From assembly GCF_900109355.1 (NCBI RefSeq), contig NZ_FOBF01000005.1, forward strand, positions 186,001 to 250,000: DNA of 64,000 nucleotides, read 5' to 3'. Source of the DNA: Nonomuraea pusilla (lineage in GTDB: Bacteria; Actinomycetota; Actinomycetes; Streptosporangiales; Streptosporangiaceae). Shown here piece after piece: positions 18,801-27,196 of this stretch. Every line of letters begins with the position of its first letter. Position 1 is the stretch's first letter. Made by a program: the position numbers and the translations under genes. The notes under the pieces were generated by a model, which was given only the letters and a program-made list of their open reading frames with translations, was not told the origin of the DNA and made no database searches.

Positions 18801-19702
18801 ACGCCCACCGGCCTGAGCGGCGCCACCGGCCTCGGCAGGTCGAGGCCGCGCTCGCGCCACAGCTCCCGCATGCGGTCGGGGTAGTCGGTCACGATCCCGG
18901 CCACCCCGAGGTCGAGCATGCGGGAGGCGAGCCCGGTGTCGTTGACCGTCCAGACGGCCACGTCGAGCCCGGCGGCGGCGCACTGCGCCATCAGCCGCTC
19001 GTCCACCATGACGTGCTCGGGCGAGAGCGTCGTCGCGCCGGCGGCGCGGGCCGCGGCGGGGACGTCGTCGCCCAGGTCGTCGTGCCAGTGCAGGGTGTCG
19101 AGCTCGATCAGCGCGAAGCGCCGGGTGCCCGGGGCGATCGCGGCGGCGTGCCTGATGATGCGCCAGTCGAAGCTCAGGATGGCCGTGCCGCCCAGCCTGC
19201 CGTGACGGTCGAGCTCTTCGACCACCAGCTCGGTGAACAGCTCGGGATCGGCCGTCAGGTGCGGCCTGGTCGGGTCGGACTTCAGCTCGACGTGCAGGCG
19301 GACGCCCTCGGCCTCGTACGCGCCGACCAGCCCGAGCACCGCGCCCAGCGTGGGCATCCGGGTGTCGGGCACGGGCGCCTGGGTGAGCGCGAACGGGTCG
19401 TCGGGGTGACGCGGCAGCCGCACCCCCACCTCAAGGGTGCGAAGCTGAGCCAGGGTGAGCGCGTTGACCGGCCGTCCGACGTACGGGTAGAGCGGGTCGC
19501 CCGGGTGGGCGGGCCGCCTGTCGGCGCTCGTGACGGCGGAGACCGTGAGGTCGTGGGTCAGCACGAGGCGCCGGTCGGCGGTCAGGGCGACGTCGAACTC
19601 CAGGGCGTGCACCCCGAGCTCCATCGTCCTGCTCAGCCCCGGCAGGGTGTTCTCGGGCCACAGGCCCCTGGCACCCCGATGACCGTGAATCTCAACGCGC
19701 AC
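18797..19702 (-). CDS. glycerophosphodiester phosphodiesterase
   Basis: A 301-residue GDPD TIM barrel with no signal peptide, so probably cytosolic. HGHRGARGLWPENTLPG holds the catalytic His pair, and LEFDVALTADRRLVLTHDLTV supplies metal ligands and the second His. LHVELKS and the closing DVAVWTVNDTGLASRMLDLGVAGIVTDYPD are typical. It hydrolyses glycerophosphodiesters to glycerol-3-phosphate and alcohol. The GTG at 19702 is supported by TAGTGT exactly seven bases upstream on the minus strand; no ribosome site is visible, consistent with a leaderless message. Confidence 0.88.
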   Translation of the reverse strand: MRVEIHGHRGARGLWPENTLPGLSRTMELGVHALEFDVALTADRRLVLTHDLTVSAVTSADRRPAHPGDPLYPYVGRPVNALTLAQLRTLEVGVRLPRHPDDPFALTQAPVPDTRMPTLGAVLGLVGAYEAEGVRLHVELKSDPTRPHLTADPELFTELVVEELDRHGRLGGTAILSFDWRIIRHAAAIAPGTRRFALIELDTLHWHDDLGDDVPAAARAAGATTLSPEHVMVDERLMAQCAAAGLDVAVWTVNDTGLASRMLDLGVAGIVTDYPDRMRELWRERGLDLPRPVAPLRPVGV

Positions 19703-19828
19703 ACGGGGGACACTACCCGGCGCGTGGCGGGTTCGAGCGATGCCACGCCGCGCCCTTTTTATCCTGGTACGCCCACTTGACAGGGGGCTGGCCGGAAAAA
19801 TGACAGGGGCTGCCCATAGGCTGATTCC

Positions 19829-20479
19829 ATGACGGAGACCCTCACAACCATTCATCTGCCGACAATCCGGGCATGGGTGGATGGATGGGTTATCTCCCGC
19901 CAGGCTCCCGCGCCCGTCACCGAACCCTGGGGCCTCAGGGTGGACGTCGGACTGCCCGGCCACGTCGCCCGGCACATCGTCCCCGACGCCGACCCGGCGA
20001 CGCTGACCCGGCTCAGCACCGCGCTCACCGCGCCCGGCACCTGGCTCAAGATCTGCGCCCCCGCCGACGCCGTCGCCCCCTGGCTCGCGCCCGGCTGGGC
20101 CGTCCAGAAGCCGGAGTACCTGATGACCATCGCCCTGGCCCCCGAGCCCGCCCAGGCGCCGCCCGGCTACACGCTCGCCGTCACCACCCGCGCGGGCGTC
20201 ACCGTCGCCCGCCTCCTCACCGCCGCCGGCGAGGTGGCCGCCCGCGGCCAGCTGGCCGTGACCCGCGCCACCGCCGTCGTGGACCAGGTGGAGACCGCGG
20301 CCGGCCACCGCCGCCGCGGCCTCGGCACCGTCGTCATGAGAACCCTCACCGCCACGGCCGCCTCACTCGGCGCCCGCACCGGCGTCCTCGTCGCCACGGC
20401 GGACGGCCACGCCCTGTACAGCACCCTCGGCTGGACCCTGCACACCCCCATGACCGCCGCCGTCCTCCTGGCCCCCTAG
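19829..20479 (+). CDS. GNAT-family N-acetyltransferase
   Basis: A 216-residue protein with a divergent N-terminal half and a C-terminal GNAT domain. VVDQVETAAGHRRRGLGTVVMRTLTATAASLGA contains the acetyl-CoA pyrophosphate loop (RRRGLG), and GVLVATADGHALYSTLGWTLHTPM is the last strand-helix pair. The substrate is unknown. TAGGCT lies six bases upstream of the ATG. The stop codon sits in CCTAGG at the exact border of an IS relic, so the last residues should be compared with relatives to see whether the end is native. Confidence 0.78.
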   Translation: MTETLTTIHLPTIRAWVDGWVISRQAPAPVTEPWGLRVDVGLPGHVARHIVPDADPATLTRLSTALTAPGTWLKICAPADAVAPWLAPGWAVQKPEYLMTIALAPEPAQAPPGYTLAVTTRAGVTVARLLTAAGEVAARGQLAVTRATAVVDQVETAAGHRRRGLGTVVMRTLTATAASLGARTGVLVATADGHALYSTLGWTLHTPMTAAVLLAP

Positions 20480-20645
20480 GTCGTGTTTCAAAGTCGTTGA
20501 GCCACTGGTTGCGCCGCGCGGGCGCCTCAGCGCGTGATCGGCGGGCTCATGTCGCTCCCCTGCGGGCGGCTCCTTCCGCGGGTGACCTTGTCGGCGTGCT
20601 CCGGCCCGCGTGCTGGTGAGCCCGGACGATGGTGGAGTCCACACT
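20480..20645 (-). pseudogene. remnant of an IS5-family element and transposase
   Basis: The left border GTCGTGTTTCAAAG matches the terminal repeat of the IS at 22583 (GGGCGTGTCTCAAAG). Reading inward on the minus strand, DSTIVRAHQHAG is the first catalytic Asp region of an IS5/IS427-type DDE transposase. A shifted frame gives PADHALRRPRG, equivalent to PADHALGRSRGG in the other copy. The rest of the element is missing. No intact frame remains, so it cannot be active. Confidence 0.65.
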
Positions 20646-20746
20646 CATTCGTTCAGCCGATCTTCTCCGTGGTGTCCGCAAACACCTGCAACGCCGCCAG
20701 GATCAGGGCCGGAATCGCGGGTTTCTCGGAGTTGCGGATGTTCTTC

Positions 20747-20770
20747 AACGAAACGCACCCCATCCCCGTC
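20747..20770 (+). promoter_or_regulatory. possible ECF-type promoter of the sigma gene
   Basis: An AAC at 20747-20749 and CGTC at 20767-20770 are separated by 17 bases, matching the general AAC / CGTC pattern recognised by SigE-like ECF factors. It lies 38 bases before the ECF sigma start, so autoregulation is plausible. The motif is short and may occur by chance. Confidence 0.35.
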
Positions 20771-20808
20771 TGTGAGATGACAGACCAGGGAGAGGGTGGA
20801 GACGACAG

Positions 20809-21381
20809 GTGGAAGACGACTCCCGTTTCGCGGAGTTCGTCGCCGAGCGGGCCAACGCGCTCATGCGTTACGGCTACGCGCTCAGCGGCAACCCCCACGA
20901 CGCGGCGGACCTGACGCAGGAGGCCCTGATCAGGCTGCACCACGCATGGGCGCGGGTGCGCAGCAAGGAGGACCCGGAGCGCTATGCCAAGGTGATCATG
21001 GCCAGGCTGCACATCAGCCGGTGGCGCCTGAGGCGGCGCGAGCATCTGTCGTGGGCCTTACCGGAGGTCCCGCTCCACGACACGCTGCCCTCCGACGGCG
21101 ACCAGGATCTCTGGCACGCCTTGGCCGGGCTGCCCCGCAAGCAGCGCGCCGTTCTCGTGCTCCGCTTCTACGAGCAGCTGGCCGACGCCGAGATCGCCGA
21201 CCTGCTCAAGATCTCTCAGGGGACCGTTCGCAGCCATGCCTCGCTCGGACTGGCGAGGCTGCGTTCGGAGATGGCCGCGCGCCGCGCGTCGCCCGCGAAG
21301 GCCCGTCCCACACCCGCCGGCCACGACCGCATGACGAGGCCGCAGGCCCGCACCGCATCTGCTGAGAGGAACGTCCCATGA
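20809..21381 (+). CDS. SigE-family ECF RNA polymerase sigma factor
   Basis: A 190-residue ECF sigma of the actinobacterial SigE-like family. Sigma-2 starts FAEFVAERANALMRYGYALSGNPHDAADLTQEALIRLHHAW. Sigma-4 includes LAGLPRKQRAVLVLRFYEQLADAEIADLLKISQGTVRSHASLGLARLR, with the helix-turn-helix at GTVRSHAS. The GTG start has a GGTGGAG upstream. The last 30 residues are basic and probably disordered. The stop overlaps the next gene's ATG (ATGA), so it is translated together with the membrane-anchored partner that likely controls it. Confidence 0.88.
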   Translation: MEDDSRFAEFVAERANALMRYGYALSGNPHDAADLTQEALIRLHHAWARVRSKEDPERYAKVIMARLHISRWRLRRREHLSWALPEVPLHDTLPSDGDQDLWHALAGLPRKQRAVLVLRFYEQLADAEIADLLKISQGTVRSHASLGLARLRSEMAARRASPAKARPTPAGHDRMTRPQARTASAERNVP

Positions 21382-22583
21382 CGAAGGATCTGGAAGACGA
21401 TCTCCACCGGGTCATCATGCGCGGGGCCGAGGGTGCGCCGCAGGCGCCGGCTGGATTCCCGGCGCAGATCGTCGGCCGGTCGCGCCGTCGCCGGAGGCGT
21501 AGCCATGCCGTGGCTGCGGCCCTCGCCGTCGTCATGGTGGCGGGCGGCGTCGGGTGGGCGGTGCGGGGGCAGGGTGACAACGGCCCCGCGGTGCTGGACT
21601 CGGTCGCCACGCCTTCGGTGTCCGCCGCGACGACCCCAGCCCCCGCTTCCAGACCTGTCGACCAGGTGTGGCCGCAGGCCGTCTGGAAGATCCCGGCGAA
21701 GCTGCCCGGCGTCAAGAAGTACCAGCCGCGCGTCTTCATCGACGACCACACCGTCCTCCTCGAAACCTGGGAGAGCTTCGAGAAGGCGGACGCGATCTAC
21801 GCCTACGACCTCACCATTGGCGGGCATCGGAAGATCGCGGACATCCGCACCCCGAAGGGCGTGTACGCCTCCAACTACGCGGCGGCCCAGGATCGCATCG
21901 TCTGGCAGACCATCGACGACATGCGGACCACGTTCTGGTCGGTGCCCATCGCGGGTGGGAAGCCAGAGCCCATCCCCACGGACGCCCCGGTCGAGGGTCG
22001 TGCCGACACCGTGGTGGTCGTCGGCGACAGGCTGGCCTTCTCCGTCATGGAAGGCGGCGTCTTCACGCTCCCGTTGACGGGCGGCGCTGTGACCCCGGTC
22101 GCCGACGCCGAACGCCACCACATCCTGCGCTGGCCGTGGGTGGGGACCCCCGGCCAGTACACACCGAACAACGAGCCCAGTTTCGAGGAGATCCGCAACG
22201 TCGAAACCGGAGAGACGAGCAAGGCGCTGGTACGTCCCGGAGACCAGAACGTCCGCTGCGGCGTGACGACGTGCGTGGGCGTCGCCGCGGATGACAAGCC
22301 CTTCCATCGCCTGCGCGATGGCTCGAACGAACGGCAGATCCAGCAGCCGGCCTTGACCGGCGTCGCCTACGACCGCTTCATGACCGTGTGGACCGGGGAC
22401 CAGCGCGTACGACGGCAGCTGCTGCTGGACCTGGCCACAGGCAAGTCCGGGGACCTGGGCCTTCGTCTGACCCCCAGCGGGAAGGGCAGCCGCAGCGTGG
22501 AGCCGGGCATCAGCGCGAACAATCTGGTCGCCTATCCCCTGGGCGACGACTACGTGATCATCGATCTCGCCCGGATCGCCTAG
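21378..22583 (+). CDS. single-pass membrane protein with beta-propeller-like sensor, putative anti-sigma partner
   Basis: A 401-residue protein. It has about 45 cytosolic residues with an RRRRRR stop-transfer patch, one membrane helix (AVAAALAVVMVAGGVGWAV, about 45-63), a Ser/Pro tether, then about 300 extracellular residues. These show repeated strands such as DRIVWQTIDDM, DRLAFSVMEGGVFTLPLTGG and DRFMTVWTGDQRVRRQLLLDLATG, suggesting a beta-propeller. Overlap with the ECF sigma gene indicates coregulation. No zinc anti-sigma motif is visible in the short cytosolic part, so its mode of sigma control is inferred from position only. The stop TAG coincides with the first base of an IS element. 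Confidence 0.65.
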   Translation: MTKDLEDDLHRVIMRGAEGAPQAPAGFPAQIVGRSRRRRRRSHAVAAALAVVMVAGGVGWAVRGQGDNGPAVLDSVATPSVSAATTPAPASRPVDQVWPQAVWKIPAKLPGVKKYQPRVFIDDHTVLLETWESFEKADAIYAYDLTIGGHRKIADIRTPKGVYASNYAAAQDRIVWQTIDDMRTTFWSVPIAGGKPEPIPTDAPVEGRADTVVVVGDRLAFSVMEGGVFTLPLTGGAVTPVADAERHHILRWPWVGTPGQYTPNNEPSFEEIRNVETGETSKALVRPGDQNVRCGVTTCVGVAADDKPFHRLRDGSNERQIQQPALTGVAYDRFMTVWTGDQRVRRQLLLDLATGKSGDLGLRLTPSGKGSRSVEPGISANNLVAYPLGDDYVIIDLARIA

Positions 22584-23467
22584 GGCGTGTCTCAAAGAAT
22601 CACGAGCCAGTCGTTGATGGCAGCGATGTGGATGGCGGCTTCGTAGCGGACGGCGAGTTTGTCGAACCGGGTAGCGGTGCCGCGGTGCCGTTTGAGCCGG
22701 TTGATGCCGCACTCGACGGCTGAGCGGGCGCGGTAGTCGACTGGATCGAAGGCTGGAGGCCGGCCACCGCGGGCGCCTCGCCGCTGCCGGGCGGCGATCC
22801 GGTCCGCAGGCTCTGGGATGGTGCATCGGATCCCGCGAGAGCGCAGGTGCTGCCGGATCGCGCGCGAGGAACAGGCCTTGTCGGCGCGGACGGTCTCGGG
22901 CCGAGTGCGCGGGCGGCCGGGCCCGAGCCGGGGCACCCGGATCGCGGCCATGACCGCGGGGAACTGTGGCGCGTCACCGCGTTGCCCGGCGGTGAGCACC
23001 AGGGCCAGCAGCCGCCGGCCCTGGTCGCACGCCAGGTGCAGCTTGGTCGACAGGCCGCCCCGGGACCGCCCGAGGGCGTGATCGGCAGGCTCAGGTCGTA
23101 GTCCACCGGGAGGATGTGCTGCCAGATGCCGGCCCGCTGCCGGCGGCGGAACAGGCTGTAGACCGCCTGCCAGGAGCCGTAGCACTCCGGTACGTCCCGC
23201 CACGGCGCGCCTACGTACCCGCCAGCGGATCCCGTCGATCAACTGGCGCTTGCTCCATCGCGACGGTCGACCTGGTCTTTTGCCTGCGGGCAGCAGCGGT
23301 TCCAGCCGCGCCCACTGCGCATCGGTGAGGTCGAACCGCCGTGTCACCGCTAAGGTGGCCACGAGGTCTCCGGGTACAGGTTCTTCTTGGTCGTTGAACC
23401 CTTTACCGGAGACCTCTCTGCTTATCCGGCTACGACACGCCGTTGATCAACACTTCGAGACAGGCCC
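22583..23467. mobile_element. IS5-family insertion sequence (about 885 bp, defective)
   Basis: The left end GGGCGTGTCTCAAAG (22583-22597) matches the right end TTCGAGACAGGCCC (23454-23467) as imperfect inverted repeats. The enclosed minus-strand transposase is damaged. The left flank is the TAG stop of the preceding gene within CCTAGG, the right flank starts TGGA, so a TA duplication is not preserved. Size and ends fit the IS427/IS1031-like branch of IS5. It separates the anti-sigma-like gene from purA. Confidence 0.75.
22592..23362 (-). pseudogene. IS5-family transposase, frameshifted and internally deleted
   Basis: The N-terminal frame reads FDLTDAQWARLEPLLPAG and continues to DGIRWRVR. 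It then needs a shift (about two bases missing near 23,210) to read GAPWRDVPECYGSWQAV and RRRQRAGIWQHIL. Next, the segment that should carry the first catalytic Asp (DSTVCRAHQHA-type) is absent, and the first frame resumes at PADHALGRSRGGLSTKLHLACD. The second Asp (VRADKACSSR) and the Glu (SAVECGINRLKR) remain. Loss of the first acid and the frameshift make it inactive. Confidence 0.75.
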
Positions 23468-23478
23468 TGGACGGTTCC

Positions 23479-24762
23479 CTACACGAGGGGGCGGACCACC
23501 ACGGTCTGGTCGCGGCCCGGACCCACGCCGATCGCCGACACCGGAGCCCCGCTCATCTCCTCCAGCGCCCGCACGTACGCCTGCGCGTTCGGCGGCAGGT
23601 CCTCGAACGACTTGGCGTTCGAGATGTCCTCGCGCCAGCCGGGCAGCTCCTCGTAGACCGGCTTGGCGTGGTGGAAGTCGGTCTGCGTCATCGGGATCTC
23701 GTCGTGCCGCACGCCGTCCACCTCGTACGCCACGCACACCGGGATGCGCTCCAGCCCCGACAGGACGTCCAGCTTCGTCAGGAAGAAGTCCGTGACCCCG
23801 TTGATCCGTGTCGCGTAACGGGCGATCACCGCGTCGAACCAGCCGCAGCGGCGGTTGCGGCCGGTCGTGACGCCGTACTCGCCGCCCGTCGTGCGCAGCC
23901 AGTCGCCCATCTCGTCCGTGAGCTCCGTCGGGAACGGCCCCGACCCCACCCTGGTCGTGTACGCCTTGAGGATGCCGATCACCTTCGTCAGGCGCGTCGG
24001 CGGGATGCCCGAGCCGGCGCACGCGCCGCCCGACGTCGGCGACGACGACGTGACGAACGGGTACGTGCCGTGGTCGATGTCGAGCAGCGTCCCCTGCCCG
24101 CCCTCCAGCAGCACGAACTTGCCCTCGTCCAGCGCCTTGCTCAGCACCAGCGAGGTGTCGGCGATGTGCGGCTTGAGCCGCTCGGCGTACCCCAGGTACT
24201 CCTCCAGCACCGCCGCCGGCTCGATGCCGCGCCGGTTGTAGACCTTGGTCAGCAGCTGGTTCTTCTCGGTCAGCGCCGACTCGATCTTCTTGGCCAGGAT
24301 GCCGGGGTCGAGGAGGTCCTGGACGCGCACGCCCATGCGGTAGACCTTGTCGCCGTACGCGGGGCCGATGCCCCGTCCCGTCGTGCCGATCCTGGCCTTG
24401 CCGAGGTACCTCTCGGTCACCTTGTCCAGGGCCTTGTGGTGCGGCATGATCAGATGCGCGTTCGCCGAGATCAGCAGCCGCTCCGCGGAGATGCCCCGCT
24501 CGGCCAGCCCGTCGATCTCGCTCAGCAGCACGCCGGGGTCGATGACCACGCCGTTGCCGATGACCGGTACGACGTCCGGCGACAGGATCCCCGTAGGAAG
24601 CAGGTGCAGCGCGTATTTCTGGTCCCCGATGACCACGGTGTGACCCGCGTTGTTGCCACCCTGATAGCGGACGACGTAGTCGACGTCGCCACCGAGCAGG
24701 TCGGTGGCCTTGCCCTTGCCCTCATCGCCCCACTGGGCACCAACGAGAACGGCAGCCGGCAT
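23479..24762 (-). CDS. purA: adenylosuccinate synthetase
   Basis: A 427-residue GTP-dependent enzyme that joins IMP and aspartate, committing purine flow to [22 protein letters not shown] carries the GTP P-loop, [12 protein letters not shown] the catalytic His, then [35 protein letters not shown] and [14 protein letters not shown]. It is one of the best-conserved genes here. Upstream on the same strand are DUF3151 and fba, an order also known in mycobacteria. A terminator-like hairpin lies just ahead of its ATG, and an IS element sits 11 bp beyond its stop. Confidence 0.96.
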   Translation of the reverse strand: MPAAVLVGAQWGDEGKGKATDLLGGDVDYVVRYQGGNNAGHTVVIGDQKYALHLLPTGILSPDVVPVIGNGVVIDPGVLLSEIDGLAERGISAERLLISANAHLIMPHHKALDKVTERYLGKARIGTTGRGIGPAYGDKVYRMGVRVQDLLDPGILAKKIESALTEKNQLLTKVYNRRGIEPAAVLEEYLGYAERLKPHIADTSLVLSKALDEGKFVLLEGGQGTLLDIDHGTYPFVTSSSPTSGGACAGSGIPPTRLTKVIGILKAYTTRVGSGPFPTELTDEMGDWLRTTGGEYGVTTGRNRRCGWFDAVIARYATRINGVTDFFLTKLDVLSGLERIPVCVAYEVDGVRHDEIPMTQTDFHHAKPVYEELPGWREDISNAKSFEDLPPNAQAYVRALEEMSGAPVSAIGVGPGRDQTVVVRPLV

Positions 24763-24781
24763 GGTTCAGTCTCCCGAGCAC

Positions 24782-24817
24782 AAAACGAAACCCCTGGCGC
24801 AAGCGCGACAGGGGCTC
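24782..24817 (-). terminator. hairpin plus T-rich tract between DUF3151 gene and purA
   Basis: On the minus strand CCCCTG and CAGGGG flank a GC-rich centre (24791-24814), followed by TTTCGTTTT. It can end the DUF3151 transcript. It lies only about 20 bases before purA, so if purA is cotranscribed or its promoter is upstream, the hairpin would lie in the purA leader and could attenuate it. Confidence 0.6.
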
Positions 24818-24860
24818 TTGCGTAGAGAGACTACCCGAGTATCCCCATTCGTCCCAAGGC

Positions 24861-25271
24861 CTAAGCCGTGGTCAGCGCGTCATACCCGGTTTCCGTGCTC
24901 TCCTTGAGGAACTGCAGGCACCGTTCGGCCTCGTCCTTCTCGCCGATCGCCTGGGCCGCGCGCGACAGCGCGTACAGGCAGCGCAGGAAGCCGCGGTTCG
25001 GCTCGTGCTCCCACGGGACGGGCCCGTGGCCCTTCCACCCGTTGCGGCGCAACTGGTCGAGGCCCCGGTGGTAGCCGGTGCGGGCGAAGGCGTAGGAGGT
25101 GACGGCGTGGCCCTGGGCGAAGTACTCCTCCGCCAGCGCGGCCCACGCCGCCGGGTAGGCAGGGAAGCGCGCCGCCACGTCGGCGGCCTTCGCTCCTGAC
25201 GCGAGCGCCTCCCTGGCCTCGGGCAGGTCCGGCAGGTAGGTCGGGGGCGGCCCGGCGAGAAGGTTATCCAT
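24861..25271 (-). CDS. DUF3151 domain protein
   Basis: A 136-residue protein matching the actinobacterial DUF3151 family. It begins NLLAGPPPTYLPDLPEAREALASG, contains WAALAEEYFAQGHAVTSYAFARTGYHRGLDQLRRNGWKG, and ends in a helical FLRCLYALSRAAQAIGE repeat-like region. It looks like an all-helical, TPR-like cytosolic protein of unknown function. The start at 25271 rather than 25283 is supported by TATGAC seven bases upstream. It is conserved between fba and purA in actinobacteria, suggesting a link to central metabolism (inference). Confidence 0.85.
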   Translation of the reverse strand: MDNLLAGPPPTYLPDLPEAREALASGAKAADVAARFPAYPAAWAALAEEYFAQGHAVTSYAFARTGYHRGLDQLRRNGWKGHGPVPWEHEPNRGFLRCLYALSRAAQAIGEKDEAERCLQFLKESTETGYDALTTA

Positions 25272-25305
25272 AGGACAAGTCATACCCGGCGGGCCGCCGA
25301 CGTGG

Positions 25306-26328
25306 CTAGGAGATCTTCGTCCCAGCGGACTTGAGGTGTTCGCACGCCTCCGCCACGCGGGCCGCCATCCCGGCCTCCGCGGCCTTGCCGTACGAGCGGG
25401 GGTCGTAGGTCTTCTTGTTGCCGACCTCGCCGTCGACCTTCAGCACGCCGTCGTAGTTGCGGAACATGTGGTCGGCGATCGGCCTGGTGAAGGCGTACTG
25501 CGTGTCGGTGTCGACGTTCATCTTGACGACGCCGTACGAGATGGCCTCGTGGATCTCCTCCAGCAGCGAGCCGGAGCCGCCGTGGAAGACCAGGTCGAAC
25601 GGCTTGTCCTTGCCGTACTTGGCGCCGACCGCGTCCTGGATCTCCTTCAGCACCCCCGGGCGCAGCTTGACGTGGCCCGGCTTGTAGACGCCGTGCACGT
25701 TGCCGAACGTCGCCGCCAGCATGTAGCGGCCCTGCTCGCCGACGCCGACCGCCTCGGCGGTGGCCAGGGCGTCCTCGGGCGTCGTGTACAGCTTCTCGTT
25801 GATCTCGCCGACGACGCCGTCCTCCTCGCCGCCGACCACGCCGATCTCCATCTCCATGATGATCCTGGCGCGGGCGCACTTCTCCAGGAGCTCCTTGGCG
25901 ATCTCCAGGTTCTCCTCCAGCGGCACCGCCGAGCCGTCCCACATGTGTGACTGGAACAGCGGGTCGAGCCCCTTCGCCACCCGCTCCAGCGAGATGTCGA
26001 TCAGCGGGCGCATGTAGCCGTCGAGCTTGTCCTTCGGGCAGTGGTCGGTGTGCAGCGCCACCGTGACGGGGTACTTCTCCGCGACGATCCGCGCGTACTC
26101 GGCCAGCGCCGTCGCACCCGTGACCATGTCCTTGACCGTCGTCCCCGAGAGGAACTCGGCGCCGCCGGTGGACACCTGCACGATGCCGTCGCTCTCGGCC
26201 TCGGCGAAGCCGCGCAGCGCGGCGTTCAACGTCTGTGACGAGGTCACGTTGATCGCCGGATAGGCGAACCCGCCGGCCTTGGCCCGGTCGAGCATCTCGG
26301 CGTAGACCTCTGGCGTCGCGATAGGCAT
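25306..26328 (-). CDS. fba: class II fructose-bisphosphate aldolase
   Basis: A 340-residue zinc-dependent aldolase of glycolysis/gluconeogenesis. VALHTDHCPKDKLDGYM holds the catalytic Asp and zinc His, MEMEIGVVGGEEDGV the metal-site Glu, GNVHGVYKPGHVKL another zinc His, and LVFHGGSGSLLEEIHEAISYGVVKMNVDTD the phosphate loop and third His. The N-terminus PIATPEVYAEML and the ATG with AGGGAG upstream fix the start. DUF3151 follows after 34 bp. Divergent to dedA across a 116-bp gap with a perfect inverted repeat. Confidence 0.95.
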   Translation of the reverse strand: MPIATPEVYAEMLDRAKAGGFAYPAINVTSSQTLNAALRGFAEAESDGIVQVSTGGAEFLSGTTVKDMVTGATALAEYARIVAEKYPVTVALHTDHCPKDKLDGYMRPLIDISLERVAKGLDPLFQSHMWDGSAVPLEENLEIAKELLEKCARARIIMEMEIGVVGGEEDGVVGEINEKLYTTPEDALATAEAVGVGEQGRYMLAATFGNVHGVYKPGHVKLRPGVLKEIQDAVGAKYGKDKPFDLVFHGGSGSLLEEIHEAISYGVVKMNVDTDTQYAFTRPIADHMFRNYDGVLKVDGEVGNKKTYDPRSYGKAAEAGMAARVAEACEHLKSAGTKIS

Positions 26329-26378
26329 GAGTCATCTCCCTGAGAAGTACGGCTTCCCGCCAGCCCAGTATCCCCGGC

Positions 26379-26400
26379 TCACTACCCAATGGGGTAGTGA
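26379..26400. promoter_or_regulatory. perfect 9-bp inverted repeat between fba and dedA
   Basis: TCACTACCC-AATG-GGGTAGTGA is a perfect palindrome with a four-base centre, 51 bp upstream of fba and 45 bp upstream of dedA. In a divergent promoter gap a repressor operator is more likely than a terminator, and no T run follows on either strand. The bound regulator is unknown. Confidence 0.5.
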
Positions 26401-26444
26401 CGACGCGTACCGCCTGCGGGCATCCCTAACGGTAGAGTCGCACC

Positions 26445-27158
26445 GTGGACTGGCTTTCCAACCTCCTGGACCCCACCTGGTGGCTCACCATCCTGGGCGC
26501 GTTCGCGACCATCGGGGTCCTGGCCATCATCTTCGCCGAGACCGGCCTGCTCATCGGCTTCTTCCTGCCCGGTGACTCGCTGCTCGTCGCGGCGGGCATC
26601 TTCAGCTCCGCCGCGGCCGCGCAGGGGATCGGCATCGAGCCGCTGTCCTTCCCCGTGCTGCTCATCGGCACCCCGCTGTGCGCCATCGCGGGCGCCCAAC
26701 TCGGCCACCTCATCGGGGCCAAGGCCGGCAGGAGGCTGTTCGACAAGCCCGACTCCCGCCTGTTCAAGCGCGAGTACGTCGAGAAGGCCGAGCACTACTT
26801 CGACAAGTTCGGCCCCGCGCGCGCCGTCATCATCGCCAGGTTCGTGCCGATCGTCCGCACCTTCATGAACCCCGTCGCCGGCGTCCTCGAGATGCCCGCG
26901 CGCAGGTTCTTCCTCTACAACGTGCTCGGCGGCCTGCTCTGGGTCGAGAGCATGCTGCTCATCGGCCACTTCCTCGGCAGCAAGGTCGACCCGAAGCAGA
27001 TCGACAAGTACATCCTGCCGGGCGTCTTCCTCATCGTCGGCATCTCGATCATCCCCATCGTCGTCGAGGTGATCAAGACCCGCAGGGCCGGCAAGAACGT
27101 CCCCGCCCCCACCGGCAAGCACCACAGGCTCCCGTCCCGTACCGACTCCCAGCACTGA
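26445..27158 (+). CDS. DedA-family membrane protein
   Basis: A 237-residue inner-membrane protein of the DedA/VTT family, associated in other bacteria with lipid scrambling and envelope homeostasis. IIFAETGLLIGFFLPGDSLLVAAG is the re-entrant signature. IARFVPIVRTFMNPVAGVLEMPARRFFLYNVLGGLLWVESMLLIGHFLG carries the conserved Arg and Gly of the second repeat. The C-terminal tail is basic. TAGAGT lies six bases before the GTG start. fba is divergent; the same dedA-fba neighbourhood is known in mycobacteria. Confidence 0.9.
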   Translation: MDWLSNLLDPTWWLTILGAFATIGVLAIIFAETGLLIGFFLPGDSLLVAAGIFSSAAAAQGIGIEPLSFPVLLIGTPLCAIAGAQLGHLIGAKAGRRLFDKPDSRLFKREYVEKAEHYFDKFGPARAVIIARFVPIVRTFMNPVAGVLEMPARRFFLYNVLGGLLWVESMLLIGHFLGSKVDPKQIDKYILPGVFLIVGISIIPIVVEVIKTRRAGKNVPAPTGKHHRLPSRTDSQH

Positions 27159-27196
27159 CCGTCCCCCCGGGGTTACCAGCCGGTACAGTGCCGTCT

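Noticed and set aside
22592..23362. Programmed frameshift producing an active IS5 transposase
   Set aside because: The catalytic Asp segment is deleted, not merely out of frame, so frameshifting cannot restore function.
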